Assembly (NCBI RefSeq): GCF_030815975.1
Contig: NZ_JAUSXL010000002.1
Location: 3,522,501-3,586,500 of the forward strand
Length of the DNA stretch: 64,000 bases
DNA from: Variovorax paradoxus
Lineage (GTDB): Bacteria > Pseudomonadota > Gammaproteobacteria > Burkholderiales > Burkholderiaceae_C
Direction of reading: 5' to 3'
Position numbers and translations under genes: made by a program. Below, piece by piece: positions 42,167 to 50,814 of this stretch (the first letter of the stretch is position 1; every line of letters begins with the position of its first letter). The notes beneath the pieces were generated by a model that was given only the letters and a program-made list of their open reading frames with translations, did no database searches and had not been told where the DNA came from.

Positions 42167-42478
42167 ATGACGGATTCGCCATCGGGCTTCATCGACAAGC
42201 TGCTCCGAGCGGTGGTTGGCATCGAAATTCCAATCGACCGCTTGATCGGCAAGTTGAAAGCAAGCCAGGATGAAGACCTACAAGGCAGGTTGGGCACGAT
42301 CACCGGGCTTGCGGCCGAGGGTTCCGAAAGCGCGTTGGCAATGGCAGACCTCGTAAGGCGGGCCCTGGATCGACATACGGACCTTAGGCGAGGCCAATCA
42401 GCCTGCTCAAAGCACTTCGCAGTGAAGCCCTCTTTCGAAGAATCGTCCTACGGGGAGGGTGTGGACGTTTCACGCTGA
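42167..42478 (+). pseudogene. Isolated C-terminal piece of a PaiB-type FMN protein
   Basis: A 103-residue ORF starting three bases after the CoA-transferase stop. Its first 65 residues (FIDKLLRAVVGIEIPIDRLI, GKLKASQDED, then MADLVRRAL) match the C-terminus of PaiB proteins, including YIDSMVRNIVGIEIAVTSLV and GKSKLSQNK in the intact gene at 24301. The flavin-binding N-terminal 140 residues are missing. It is read as part of the operon, so it may be translated, but it lacks the flavin domain. Its end overlaps the convergent Lrp gene by nine bases. Confidence 0.7.
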
Positions 42479-42940
42479 TGTCGGCAGAGGCAGGGCCGTT
42501 TTGTAGCGCACTTGCTTGAGGGCAAAACTGGAGCGAATCTTCTCGATGCCGGGGATGGATGTGAGTTGCTCGAGGATGAACTTCTCGAGCGCCGCGATGT
42601 CGGCCACGGCGACCCGGATCAGGTAGTCGCTGTCGCCGGTCATGAGATAGCACTCCATCACCTCGTCGTGCTCGGCAATACGTCGTTCGAACTCGCCAAG
42701 AGCGTCCTTTGATTGAGCCTTCAGGCTGATCGAAATGAACACGTTCAGCTCCAAGCCCGCCGCGTGGGCATTGACCAGGGCCACATAGCGGTCGATCACG
42801 CCAGCGGCCTCGAGGGCCTTCACACGTACTAGGCACGGTGACGGCGATAGATGCACACGACGGGAGAGTTCCACATTGGACAGCGAGCCGTCGTGCTGCA
42901 GTTCTGCCAGGATGCGAAGGTCGATGTCGTCGAGATTCAT
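42470..42940 (-). CDS. Lrp/AsnC-family regulator
   Basis: A 156-residue Lrp-type regulator. The HTH is DDIDLRILAELQHDGSLSNV, ELSRRVHLSPSPCLVRVKAL. The C-terminal RAM domain has LVNAHAAGLELNVFISISLK, ECYLMTGDSDYLIRVAVADI. These proteins sense amino acids and often activate the divergent gene. The partner here is an AceE-like E1, matching the mdeR/mdeB arrangement of Pseudomonas, where an Lrp-type protein controls methionine catabolism. No mdeA is directly adjacent. Confidence 0.92.
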   Translation of the reverse strand: MNLDDIDLRILAELQHDGSLSNVELSRRVHLSPSPCLVRVKALEAAGVIDRYVALVNAHAAGLELNVFISISLKAQSKDALGEFERRIAEHDEVMECYLMTGDSDYLIRVAVADIAALEKFILEQLTSIPGIEKIRSSFALKQVRYKTALPLPTSA

Positions 42941-42974
42941 GGAATGCTGCCGGTGCTTCAGATGGCCGCAGTTT

Positions 42975-43015
42975 ATGCTGTAAGAGGTGCTTGTGAGAGT
43001 TCACGAAAGCAGCAT
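42975..43015. promoter_or_regulatory. Candidate Lrp-binding region
   Basis: ATGCTGT (42975-42981) and GCAGCAT (43009-43015) are inverted arms with one mismatch, about 34 bases apart, in the 105-base gap between the divergent Lrp and AceE-type genes. The AT-rich stretch next to the right arm fits an Lrp-type site. The assignment is weak. Confidence 0.3.
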
Positions 43016-43045
43016 ATTTTGGCTTGTGCGGCGTAAAGTGCGTTC

Positions 43046-45709
43046 ATGAATGCTTCCCTTCCAGCCGAGCAAATGCGCGCCCTGAACGATGCCGCGCTGA
43101 ACCATGACCGCGACCCCGACCCTGCCGAAACCGCCGAATGGCGCGAGGCCTTCCTCGCGCTCGCGCAGGCCCATGGCCCGCAGCGCGCGCGGCAGATGCT
43201 TATGGAGCTCGCCCGCCTCGCGCGGCAGCAGCGCATCGGCTGGCAGCCCGAGCTTGCGACGCCCTACGTCAACACTATTGCGGTGGAAGACCAGCCACCG
43301 TTCCCGGGCGACCTGGCCATCGAAGAAAAGCTCGCCTCGCTGATGCGGTGGAACGCGCTCGCGATGGTGGCCAAGGCCAACCAGGCGTATGGCGAACTCG
43401 GCGGCCACATCGCGAGCTATGCGAGCGCGGCCGATCTGTTCGAAACCGGCTTCAATCACTTCTTCCATTCGCGCAGTGACACCCATCGAGGCGACCTGGT
43501 GTTCTTCCAGCCGCACAGCGCGCCCGGCGTTTATGCGCGTGCCTACCTCGAGGGCCGCCTCAGCGAAGAAGACCTGAAGCACTATCGCCAGGAGCTGACT
43601 GCGCCCGCCTTCACGCAGGGCACCGGCGCGCGCGGACTCAGCAGCTATCCGCATCCCTACCTGATGCCGGACTTCTGGCAGTTTCCGACCGGCTCGATGG
43701 GCATCGGCCCCATCAGCTCGATCTATCACGCGCGCTTCATGCGCTATCTCACGCACCGCAACCTGCTCGACTGCGAAGGCCGAAAAGTGTGGGGTGTGTT
43801 CGGCGACGGCGAAATGGACGAGCCTGAATCGATGAGCGCCCTGACGCTGGCCGCGCGCGAGAAGCTCGACAACCTCGTGTGGGTCGTCAACTGCAACCTG
43901 CAGCGCCTGGACGGCCCGGTGCGCGGCAACGGCCGCATCATCGACGAGCTCGAGAAGCTCTTTGCCGGTGCGGGTTGGAACGTCGTCAAGCTGGTCTGGG
44001 GCAGCGACTGGGACGGCCTGTTCGCGCAGGACGCGAGCGGTGCGCTGGCGCGCGTGTTCGCCAACACCGTCGACGGCCAGATGCAGACCTTCGCGGCCAA
44101 GGACGGCCGCTTCAATCGCGACAACTTTTTTGGCCAGAACCCCGAACTCGCGCGCCTGGCCGAAGGCATGACCGACGAGCAGATCGACCGCCTGAAGCGC
44201 GGCGGCCATGACCTCGTGAAAATTCACGCAGCCTACGCAGCCGCTGCTGCGCACAAGGGCCAGCCCACCGTGATCCTGGCTCACACCAAGAAGGGCTACG
44301 GCATGGGCAGCGCCGCGCAGGGCAAGATGACCACGCACTCGCACAAGAAGATGGGCGATGTCGATCTGCTCGAATTCCGCGACCGCTTCAGCCTGCCGCT
44401 CACCGACGCGCAGGCCATTGCGATGGACTTCTACCGCCCGCCCGAAGACAGCGCCGAGATGCGCTACCTGCGCCAGCACCGCGAAGCACTCGGCGGTGCC
44501 ATGCCCCGCCGCGAGACCGCCTGCGAGGTGGTGCCCAAGCCCGACATCGCGAGCTACGCGCAGTTCGCGACAGCGGCCGCCGGCAAGGAAATGAGCACCA
44601 CCATGGCCTTCGTGCGCATGCTCGGCAACCTGCTGAAGGACAAGGCCCTGGGCCCGCGCATCGTGCCCATCGTGGCCGACGAGGCGCGCACCTTCGGCAT
44701 GGCCAACCTGTTCAAGCAGGTCGGCATCTATTCGAGCGTGGGTCAGCGCTATGCGCCCGAAGACATCGGCTCGGTGCTGAGCTATCGCGAAGCCACCGAC
44801 GGCCAGATCCTCGAAGAGGGCATCAGCGAAGCCGGCGCCATCGCGAGCTGGACGGCAGCCGCCACCAGCTACAGCGTGCACGGCCTGGCGATGCTGCCCT
44901 TCTACATCTACTACTCGATGTTCGGCTTCCAGCGCGTGGGCGATGCGATCTGGGCCGCCGCCGACCAGCGCGCGCGCGGCTTTTTGCTGGGCGCCACCTC
45001 GGGCCGCACCACGCTCGGCGGCGAAGGCCTGCAGCACCAGGACGGCAGCAGCCACCTCGTGGCCGCCACCATTCCCAACTGCAAGGCCTACGACCCCGCC
45101 TTTGCGGGCGAGATGGCGGTGATCGTCGATGCGGGCATCCGAGAAATGATGGTCGAGCAGAAGGACGTGTTCTATTACGTCACGCTCATGAACGAGAACT
45201 ACGCGCAGCCCGATGTGCCGCAAGGCGCGGAGGCGGACATCCTGCGCGGCTGCTATCGCTTTGGCGTGTACGCGCCGGCTTCAGGCAAAGCGAAAAAGAA
45301 GAAGGTCACGCTCATGGGTTCGGGCGCGATCCTCACCGAGGTCGTCAAGGCCGCGCAGTTGCTGGCCGGCGAAGGCATCGAGGCCGAGGTGTTCAGCGTC
45401 ACGAGCTGGAGCGAACTCGCGCGCGACGGGCAGGCCTGCGAGCAGCGCGCGATCGCGGGCGAGAAGAAAGAAGCCGGCGTGCCGTTCATCGCGCAGCAGC
45501 TCGGCGCCGGCACGGGACCGATCATCGCCGCCACCGACTACGTGCGCGCCGTGCCCGAGAGCGTGCGCGCCTTCCTGCCCGAAGGCCGCCGCTACCTCAC
45601 GCTGGGCACCGACGGGTTCGGGCGCAGCGACACGCGCGCCGCGCTGCGGAAGTTTTTCGGGGTGGATGCGGCGAGCATCGCCAAGGCGGCAAGGATGGCG
45701 CTGCAGTAG
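43046..45709 (+). CDS. aceE: Homodimeric pyruvate dehydrogenase E1-type 2-oxoacid dehydrogenase
   Basis: An 887-residue AceE-family E1. TPP-binding elements are VFGDGEMDEPESMSALTLAA with NCNLQRLDGPVRGN, and TPYVNTI occurs near the start. The catalytic-loop area is QKDVFYYVTLMNENYAQPDV. Such enzymes decarboxylate pyruvate and transfer acetyl groups to a lipoyl E2. No E2 or E3 gene is nearby, so it must use housekeeping partners. The divergent Lrp gene and the amino-acid genes downstream suggest a special 2-oxoacid such as 2-oxobutyrate, as in MdeB. Confidence 0.92.
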   Translation: MNASLPAEQMRALNDAALNHDRDPDPAETAEWREAFLALAQAHGPQRARQMLMELARLARQQRIGWQPELATPYVNTIAVEDQPPFPGDLAIEEKLASLMRWNALAMVAKANQAYGELGGHIASYASAADLFETGFNHFFHSRSDTHRGDLVFFQPHSAPGVYARAYLEGRLSEEDLKHYRQELTAPAFTQGTGARGLSSYPHPYLMPDFWQFPTGSMGIGPISSIYHARFMRYLTHRNLLDCEGRKVWGVFGDGEMDEPESMSALTLAAREKLDNLVWVVNCNLQRLDGPVRGNGRIIDELEKLFAGAGWNVVKLVWGSDWDGLFAQDASGALARVFANTVDGQMQTFAAKDGRFNRDNFFGQNPELARLAEGMTDEQIDRLKRGGHDLVKIHAAYAAAAAHKGQPTVILAHTKKGYGMGSAAQGKMTTHSHKKMGDVDLLEFRDRFSLPLTDAQAIAMDFYRPPEDSAEMRYLRQHREALGGAMPRRETACEVVPKPDIASYAQFATAAAGKEMSTTMAFVRMLGNLLKDKALGPRIVPIVADEARTFGMANLFKQVGIYSSVGQRYAPEDIGSVLSYREATDGQILEEGISEAGAIASWTAAATSYSVHGLAMLPFYIYYSMFGFQRVGDAIWAAADQRARGFLLGATSGRTTLGGEGLQHQDGSSHLVAATIPNCKAYDPAFAGEMAVIVDAGIREMMVEQKDVFYYVTLMNENYAQPDVPQGAEADILRGCYRFGVYAPASGKAKKKKVTLMGSGAILTEVVKAAQLLAGEGIEAEVFSVTSWSELARDGQACEQRAIAGEKKEAGVPFIAQQLGAGTGPIIAATDYVRAVPESVRAFLPEGRRYLTLGTDGFGRSDTRAALRKFFGVDAASIAKAARMALQ

Positions 45710-45801
45710 CGCTCCCCTGGCGAACCCCCACACCTATGATGCGGGTCAACGTGCAGCCGATAGAGCCATTGTCCTCATGGACGCAGTAGGAGACAGGCAT
45801 T

Positions 45802-46713
45802 ATGGAGACATTCGACAAACAGCTGCGCTACTTCATCAAGATTGCTGAAGTCAAGTCGTTGTCTCGCGCGGCCGATGACCTCAATTGCACTCAACCGGCG
45901 CTCAGTCGCCAGCTGGCGTCGCTGGAGGCGCATCTCGGTTGCTCTCTGTTCGTGAGAACGGGCCGGGGAATGGATCTCACAGACTACGGGAAGCGGCTTC
46001 TGGAGGAAGTGCGCCCGTCGTTTGCAACCATTGATGCCTCGATCGGCATGCTGCAAGATCGCAATGAAGTGCACGGTGCGTTAAAGGTGGCCAGTGTGCA
46101 CACGCTGAGCTACTACTTCGTCGGCGAATTGGCGAAGAAGTTCACTGGTCGATACCCTGGCATCAACCTGTCGGTGATGGGGCGGAGTTCACCCGAAGTG
46201 GTGGAGCTTGTCGAGAGCGGAAAAGCCGACCTTGGCTTCGTCTACGATGCAGCGGTCGCGTCCGAGAAGATCGTATCGACACCGCTTTTCGATGACGAGA
46301 TGTGTCTTGTAGTCGGCCCGGGCTGCCATGTAAAAGATGGCGTGGATCTGATACGGAGCATGCCGAAGCTAGTCGGTTTTCCTTCGCACTACGCGTTGCG
46401 GAAGATGGTGCACAGCAGCGGGCTGAATCCACATTTCGTGGCGGAGGCCGAAACGGTGGATGCCATGCTGGAGATGGTGGCATCTGGTGTCGGCAGCTGC
46501 ATACTTCCGCAGCGCATCCCGGACCGAATTCTGGGGCAGTACCAACTGCGCAAAGTACTCATCGGCAGCCCGAGGATGTCGCGCAGGGTCGTTGCGATTG
46601 TGCGCGCGGACCGCCAGGAACTGGCCGTGATGCAGAAGCTTCTGTTGACAGCCATTGAAGTTGCGGGCGCTGCAGGCTTGTCCGCCCATGATGTGCTTCG
46701 TTTGACTCGCTGA
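45802..46713 (+). CDS. LysR-family transcriptional regulator
   Basis: A 303-residue LTTR. The HTH is YFIKIAEVKSLSRAADDLNC, TQPALSRQLASLEAHLGCSL (residues 10-50). The effector domain has ALKVASVHTLSYYFVGELAK and VDAMLEMVASGVGSCILPQR. It is close to the CynR/CbbR-like group. The next genes downstream on the same strand are the racemase and aldolase, which share an upstream motif; this regulator is the nearest candidate to bind it. A 249-base leader without genes separates it from the racemase. Confidence 0.9.
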   Translation: METFDKQLRYFIKIAEVKSLSRAADDLNCTQPALSRQLASLEAHLGCSLFVRTGRGMDLTDYGKRLLEEVRPSFATIDASIGMLQDRNEVHGALKVASVHTLSYYFVGELAKKFTGRYPGINLSVMGRSSPEVVELVESGKADLGFVYDAAVASEKIVSTPLFDDEMCLVVGPGCHVKDGVDLIRSMPKLVGFPSHYALRKMVHSSGLNPHFVAEAETVDAMLEMVASGVGSCILPQRIPDRILGQYQLRKVLIGSPRMSRRVVAIVRADRQELAVMQKLLLTAIEVAGAAGLSAHDVLRLTR

Positions 46714-46758
46714 GTGCGGCTGCCGCTGGTGCGTTAGCACTGCAGCATCGCTTTCTTG

Positions 46759-46825
46759 ACCCCGTGTTCTTACGGGGTGGCGCCATTCCCCGCTTCGTTG
46801 CGCATTCCGACGTCGTGGGAATGGC
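46759..46825. terminator. Two hairpins after the LysR gene
   Basis: ACCCCGT (46759-46765) pairs with ACGGGGT (46772-46778) around a 6-base loop. Just after it, GCCATTCCC (46782-46790) can pair with GGGAATGGC (46817-46825). There is no T-tract. They lie 46 bases after the LysR stop and probably shape its 3' end before the racemase promoter. Confidence 0.4.
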
Positions 46826-46840
46826 TTGCTGGATGACTGC

Positions 46841-46858
46841 GGCTTATAGCTGATATGG
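46841..46858 (+). promoter_or_regulatory. Shared upstream element, racemase copy
   Basis: GGCTTATAGCTGATATGG is found here and, at 16 of 18 positions, upstream of the aldolase gene at 48479-48496. Its core ATAGC-T-GCTAT is a perfect palindrome in the aldolase copy, a LysR-like T-N11-A arrangement. It lies 105 bases before the racemase start. Confidence 0.5.
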
Positions 46859-46906
46859 CATCCACGTCATGGACCTTTAGCTGAGCGGGATCGACACTCT
46901 CCGTCA

Positions 46907-46951
46907 GATGGCATTGCGGTCCGGCAAATGCCATCGGTTCCAATCCGATGG
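46907..46951 (+). promoter_or_regulatory. Mutually exclusive leader hairpins before the racemase gene
   Basis: Hairpin 1 pairs GATGGCATTGC (46907-46917) with GCAAATGCCATC (46924-46935), leaving one bulged A. Hairpin 2 pairs CCATCGG (46931-46937) with CCGATGG (46945-46951). Both need 46931-46935, so only one can form. Hairpin 2 covers the first bases of the GGAG ribosome site (46950-46953). This is a possible translation switch. Confidence 0.5.
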
Positions 46952-46962
46952 AGACATCTCAA

Positions 46963-48201
46963 ATGAAGCATCCCCTCGAGTCGCTGGTACTCTCAGCGAT
47001 CGTCATCGCAATCTCCGGTTGCGCTATGACCGACGCGTCCACGAGGCCGTCTCCAGTTGCCGTGTTTGGCGCCGACGTCCAGAATTGGTCCAATGCCTGG
47101 ATCGAAGTGGATTCGGACAAGTTCGAGAAGAATATTGAGCAACTGAGAGCGCATGTGGGATCCGGACCTCAGATCTGCGCGACGATGAAGGGGGATGCCT
47201 ATCGGCATGGCCTCGACTTGCTAATGCCTTCGGTCATCAGCATGGGCATCACCTGTGTGGGTGTCGCCAGTAACGAAGAAGGTTTGCTGGTCCGGCGGAG
47301 TGGCTTCAAGGGCCGGCTGCTGCGCCTGCGTGCAGCATCACTTCCGGAAATGGTCAAGGGTTTCGACTTTGGCTTCGAGGAACTGATAGGCAACGTCGAC
47401 GCGGCGCGCGCTTTGGCTCAGGAAGCAGGGCGCCGCAATGTGACAGTCCGCATTCACCTGGCGATCAACTCGGGACAAATGGATCGCAATGGTGTCGAGA
47501 TGCGCAATGAGCGAAGTCGTCAGCAAGCGGTGGACATCCTGAAGCTGCCTGGTCTACAGCCGGTGGGCATCATGACCCACTTTGCGCTCGAAGATCGGGA
47601 GAAGGTGAGGGAGCAGTCGCGCGAGTTCGGACAGGATGCCGAATGGCTGATCCGTACCGCTGGATTGAAACGGCAGGACATTACGCTGCATGCCGCCAAC
47701 TCCTATGCAACCATGGAGGTGCCGGAGAGCCATTTCGACATGATCCGCCCAGGCCGGGTGCTCTACGGCTACTCCAGCTACCCGCAGTTCGCCAAGCTTT
47801 TGTCTTTCAAGTCGCGGGTGGCCGTGGTCAACGAATACATGGCCAACACCGGTGTGACGTACAACCACACATACGTCCTGCGGCGTGACTCGCGGCTGGC
47901 CAACATCCCCGTCGGTTATGCGGACAGTCATCGGAAGGTCTACTCCGGCGGAGACGTGCTGATCCGTGGACATCGGGTCCCCATCGTCGGCGCCATCACG
48001 ATGAACACGCTGATGGCCGACGTGACTGATTTTCCCGACATCCAAGCCAATGATGAAGTCGTCCTCTATGGATCGCAGGGGGGGCAGGCCATACAAGGCG
48101 ACGAGCTCCAGAAGTACATCAAAGAGTCAATGGTCGAGATGACGACCCGCTGGAGCGTCAATCCAAGAACGCAGGTTTCAAAGCGCTCCGCTCAGCGCTG
48201 A
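46963..48201 (+). CDS. Exported amino-acid racemase of the alanine racemase fold
   Basis: A 412-residue PLP racemase (Alr/Bsr type) with a lipoprotein-like signal: MKHPLESLVLSAIVIAISGC, with Cys20 after ISG. The PLP Lys is K76 in CATMKGDAYRHG (normally AVVKADAYGHG). Barrel and C-terminal domain motifs are MTHFALED, HAANSYATMEVPESHFDMIR, PGRVLYGYS and VGYADSHRKVYS. Exported members are broad-specificity racemases in the periplasm. ATG 46963 has GGAG with nine-base spacing; an in-frame ATG is at 46948. It would convert D- and L-amino acids near the Aap transporter encoded downstream. Confidence 0.88.
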   Translation: MKHPLESLVLSAIVIAISGCAMTDASTRPSPVAVFGADVQNWSNAWIEVDSDKFEKNIEQLRAHVGSGPQICATMKGDAYRHGLDLLMPSVISMGITCVGVASNEEGLLVRRSGFKGRLLRLRAASLPEMVKGFDFGFEELIGNVDAARALAQEAGRRNVTVRIHLAINSGQMDRNGVEMRNERSRQQAVDILKLPGLQPVGIMTHFALEDREKVREQSREFGQDAEWLIRTAGLKRQDITLHAANSYATMEVPESHFDMIRPGRVLYGYSSYPQFAKLLSFKSRVAVVNEYMANTGVTYNHTYVLRRDSRLANIPVGYADSHRKVYSGGDVLIRGHRVPIVGAITMNTLMADVTDFPDIQANDEVVLYGSQGGQAIQGDELQKYIKESMVEMTTRWSVNPRTQVSKRSAQR

Positions 48202-48596
48202 ACGAACTACGCTCGACGCGGATTCTGCCGGTGATTGGTCGAACCAGGCCGAGCGATGGCTTCTTGGGCCTACCACATCGCCGGTAGACATCAAATGAAC
48301 TTCGCACAGAGCTATTTCTGGGCTTCGAGGCCTGACCGAGCCACGGCATGTCTGGCTTGATCATTCGACGGCTCCGCTACTAGCAACCATTTGGGCCACG
48401 GCCGCGAGACGTCCAGAAACGGGGGTTGGCCTACAGACCGGCCCTGTCAGCGGCGCTCCTTCCTATGCCCTTGGCGAGGGCTTATAGCTGCTATGCCGCG
48501 CAATGCATGGCATCGGTTGAGTTCAGCCAGGATACTTTGTGTCATCTGACGGCAGCGCTTTATGTCCCGAGGATCGTAAATCCGGAGAAACCACCC
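48202..48596. other. 395-base gap between racemase and aldolase genes
   Basis: No convincing protein-coding sequence in any frame. Near its right side is the element GGCTTATAGCTGCTATGC (48479-48496), shared with the racemase promoter region, about 100 bases before the aldolase start. A second shared piece, GGCATCGGTTGAG near 48509, resembles GCCATCGGTTCC in the racemase leader. The rest shows nothing I can name. Confidence 0.6.
48479..48496 (+). promoter_or_regulatory. Shared upstream element, aldolase copy
   Basis: GGCTTATAGCTGCTATGC matches the copy upstream of the racemase at 16 of 18 positions. ATAGC-T-GCTAT is a perfect palindrome. It is 101 bases before the aldolase start and suggests that both genes answer to the same regulator. 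Confidence 0.5.
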
Positions 48597-49439
48597 ATGA
48601 CTGAGAACCTGCGCCCCAAGAACTACTTCGACGACCGAGCGACTCGGGAGATGGCGAAGCACCTGAGCACGCCGAGCCGGGATATGAAGGAGACGCTCGC
48701 GTACGCCTGTCGAATCCTGGCCATGACAGGACAAGAAGCCGGTCTGGCAGGCCAGATCAGCGCGCGTTCGGAGCGCGAGGGTGCGTACTGGACTCTGCGA
48801 TTCGGCCTGGGTTTTGATGAAGCAACGCCGGATGACTTCATCGAGGTCGATGGGGACCTGAATACCTTGACCGGAACTGGAATGCCCAATCCTGCCACCC
48901 GCTTCCATCTATGGGTCTACCGTGCACGACCCGATGTGCAGTCGATCATCCACACCCATTCACCGTGGGCATCTGCACTGGCAGCAGCCCGGCAGCCGCT
49001 GGTCATTGCACAGATGGACATGACCCCTTTGCATGAAGACTGTGCATTTCTGCCCGACTGGCCCGGCGTCCCGATCGCTGATGACGAAGGCGTCATGATC
49101 TCCGGCGCCCTCGGCAGCAAGCGCGCGATCATCCTGGCCCACCACGGCTACCTGACTGCCGGAAAGACCATTCAGGAGGCCACGTACCTATCTGTCTACC
49201 TTGAGCGCGCGGCTCGTATGCAGATCCGCGCCCAAGCAGCGTTCGGTGCATTGACGCCGGTGGACGATTCTCTGGCGCGAGAAGCCCACGACTACCTGCT
49301 CAAGCCCTCCATCGTCAACAGCACCTTCGACTATTGGTGCAGGCAAACGCACGGAGCGCCGAGATCGCTTTTGAGCCGTTCCGACCATGCAGCGGAGGCG
49401 GATTCTCCGCGGAACACCGCATCCCTTCGGGTCGACTGA
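48597..49439 (+). CDS. Class II aldolase/adducin-family protein
   Basis: A 280-residue zinc aldolase-fold protein. Zinc ligands lie in IIHTHSPWASA (HTH) and LAHHGYLTAG; the substrate side has GMPNPATRFHLWVYRARPDV. It is the paralogue of the aldolase at 26675 but has a longer C-terminal tail. The ATG at 48597 with CGGAG is chosen; the frame is open 171 bases further upstream without family sequence. It is in a separate transcription unit from the racemase but shares a motif with it, so it may act on the same amino- or hydroxy-acid pathway. Confidence 0.9.
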   Translation: MTENLRPKNYFDDRATREMAKHLSTPSRDMKETLAYACRILAMTGQEAGLAGQISARSEREGAYWTLRFGLGFDEATPDDFIEVDGDLNTLTGTGMPNPATRFHLWVYRARPDVQSIIHTHSPWASALAAARQPLVIAQMDMTPLHEDCAFLPDWPGVPIADDEGVMISGALGSKRAIILAHHGYLTAGKTIQEATYLSVYLERAARMQIRAQAAFGALTPVDDSLAREAHDYLLKPSIVNSTFDYWCRQTHGAPRSLLSRSDHAAEADSPRNTASLRVD

Positions 49440-49546
49440 TGCGTTAGGCCGCCGCGGTACCTCACGCTTCAGTTGAAGTGATGCAACCCTCTTCCAGCAG
49501 CTATCAGATCGACAGCAGAACGCCACGAGAGCTGATTCGCAAGCGG

Positions 49547-49571
49547 TTCATCGACCACTATTCTCGATGAA
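49547..49571. promoter_or_regulatory. Inverted repeat upstream of the aap operon
   Basis: TTCATCGA (49547-49554) and TCGATGAA (49564-49571) form perfect 8-base arms around nine bases. It lies about 137 bases before the AapJ start. A second perfect palindrome, GTACTCGAGTAC, is at 49655-49666. Both could be regulator sites for the transport operon. Confidence 0.5.
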
Positions 49572-49707
49572 CTTCGATTGGGCCCTATTCGTGCGGACCA
49601 CCCTGAGAGAGGAGACAAATAAACAAGTCCTAGGTGCCGCGCTTTTCCCTAGATGTACTCGAGTACCTCCCGGTCCTCGCTTACCCACAATCAACAAGGA
49701 GACATTC

Positions 49708-50727
49708 ATGAAAATCGTACACATCGCCGCGACCGCCGTCCTGAGCCTGTGCCTCGCTGGCATCGCCCAAGCCGGCCAGACATTTGAAGCAGTCAAAAAG
49801 CGCGGATTCGTGCAATGCGGCGTATCCACCAACTTGCCTGGCTTCGCCTTCACTGACGGCAAGGGTGAGTGGCAGGGCATCGACGTAGACACATGCCGCG
49901 CGATCGCTGCAGCCATGTTCGGCGACGCGAAGAAGTTCAAGGTCGTACCCCTGACCACCCAAGCCCGCTTTACCGCATTGCAATCCGGCGAAGTGGATGT
50001 TCTGACGCGCAACACGACACAAACGATGTCCCGCGATACCACCTTGGGCCTCATCGGCGTCGGAGTGAATTTCTACGACAGCCAAGGCATCATGGTCACC
50101 AAGGACGCCAATGTCACCAGCGCCAAGAACCTCGCGGGGGCGACCATCTGCGTGCTTCCCGGAACGACAACCGAGCTGAACCTCACCGACTGGTTCCGTG
50201 GCCTCAAGATGTCCTTCAAACCGGTGTTGCTCGACACGGTGGACGAGATCAAACGCGCGTTTGCCTCGGGCCGCTGCGATGGCATCACGATGGACAAGTC
50301 GCAGTTGGCGCTCGCCCGCATCAACTATGGCAACGCGGACAAGTATGTGATTCTGCCGGAAGCGCTTTCCAAGGAGCCGCTGGGACCGATGGTGCGCCAA
50401 GGTGACGAGGCCTGGTTCAACGTGGTCCGATGGTCGCTCAACGCGTTGCTCGAGGCCGAGGAATACAACCTCACCTCCAAAAACGTAGATGAGGTGGTCA
50501 AGTCCAACACTGCACCGCACATTCAGCGCATTCTCGGCACCACCCCGGGCATGGGCAAGGGACTGGGCCTGGATGACAAGTGGGCCTACAACATCATCAA
50601 GCAGGTCGGCAACTACGGTGAGATATTCGATCGTAGTCTCGGCGCAGCAAGTCCGATGAAACTCGATCGCGGCCTGAATGCGCTCTATAACAAAGGCGGT
50701 TTGATGTACGGCTGGCCGATCCGCTGA
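49708..50727 (+). CDS. aapJ: General L-amino acid ABC transporter, periplasmic receptor AapJ
   Basis: A 339-residue receptor. The signal peptide is MKIVHIAATAVLSLCLAGIA, cleaved after AQA. The mature protein has KRGFVQCGVSTNLPGFAFTD, the DVDTCRAIAAAMFGD helix, DVLTRNTTQTMSRDTTLGL, and the C-terminal YGEIFDRSLGA and LNALYNKGGLMYGWPIR, the AapJ/BztA ending. Two Cys (C in VQCG and TC) match the family disulfide positions. It precedes AapQ, AapM and AapP in the standard order. The ATG at 49708 has AAGGAG upstream. Confidence 0.95.
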   Translation: MKIVHIAATAVLSLCLAGIAQAGQTFEAVKKRGFVQCGVSTNLPGFAFTDGKGEWQGIDVDTCRAIAAAMFGDAKKFKVVPLTTQARFTALQSGEVDVLTRNTTQTMSRDTTLGLIGVGVNFYDSQGIMVTKDANVTSAKNLAGATICVLPGTTTELNLTDWFRGLKMSFKPVLLDTVDEIKRAFASGRCDGITMDKSQLALARINYGNADKYVILPEALSKEPLGPMVRQGDEAWFNVVRWSLNALLEAEEYNLTSKNVDEVVKSNTAPHIQRILGTTPGMGKGLGLDDKWAYNIIKQVGNYGEIFDRSLGAASPMKLDRGLNALYNKGGLMYGWPIR

Positions 50728-50814
50728 AGACGCGACGTGTGCCGCCCCTGATTCCACCGTTAAGTGGTGCCGGGGGCGCCCGTCGTCCTCCGATCGAAGC
50801 TCCAGCATAAGACT

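Noticed and set aside
43001..45223. Long open frame on the minus strand opposite the AceE-type gene
   Set aside because: GC-rich third positions keep the opposite strand open; its translation has no family-like sequence, while the plus strand has all AceE motifs.
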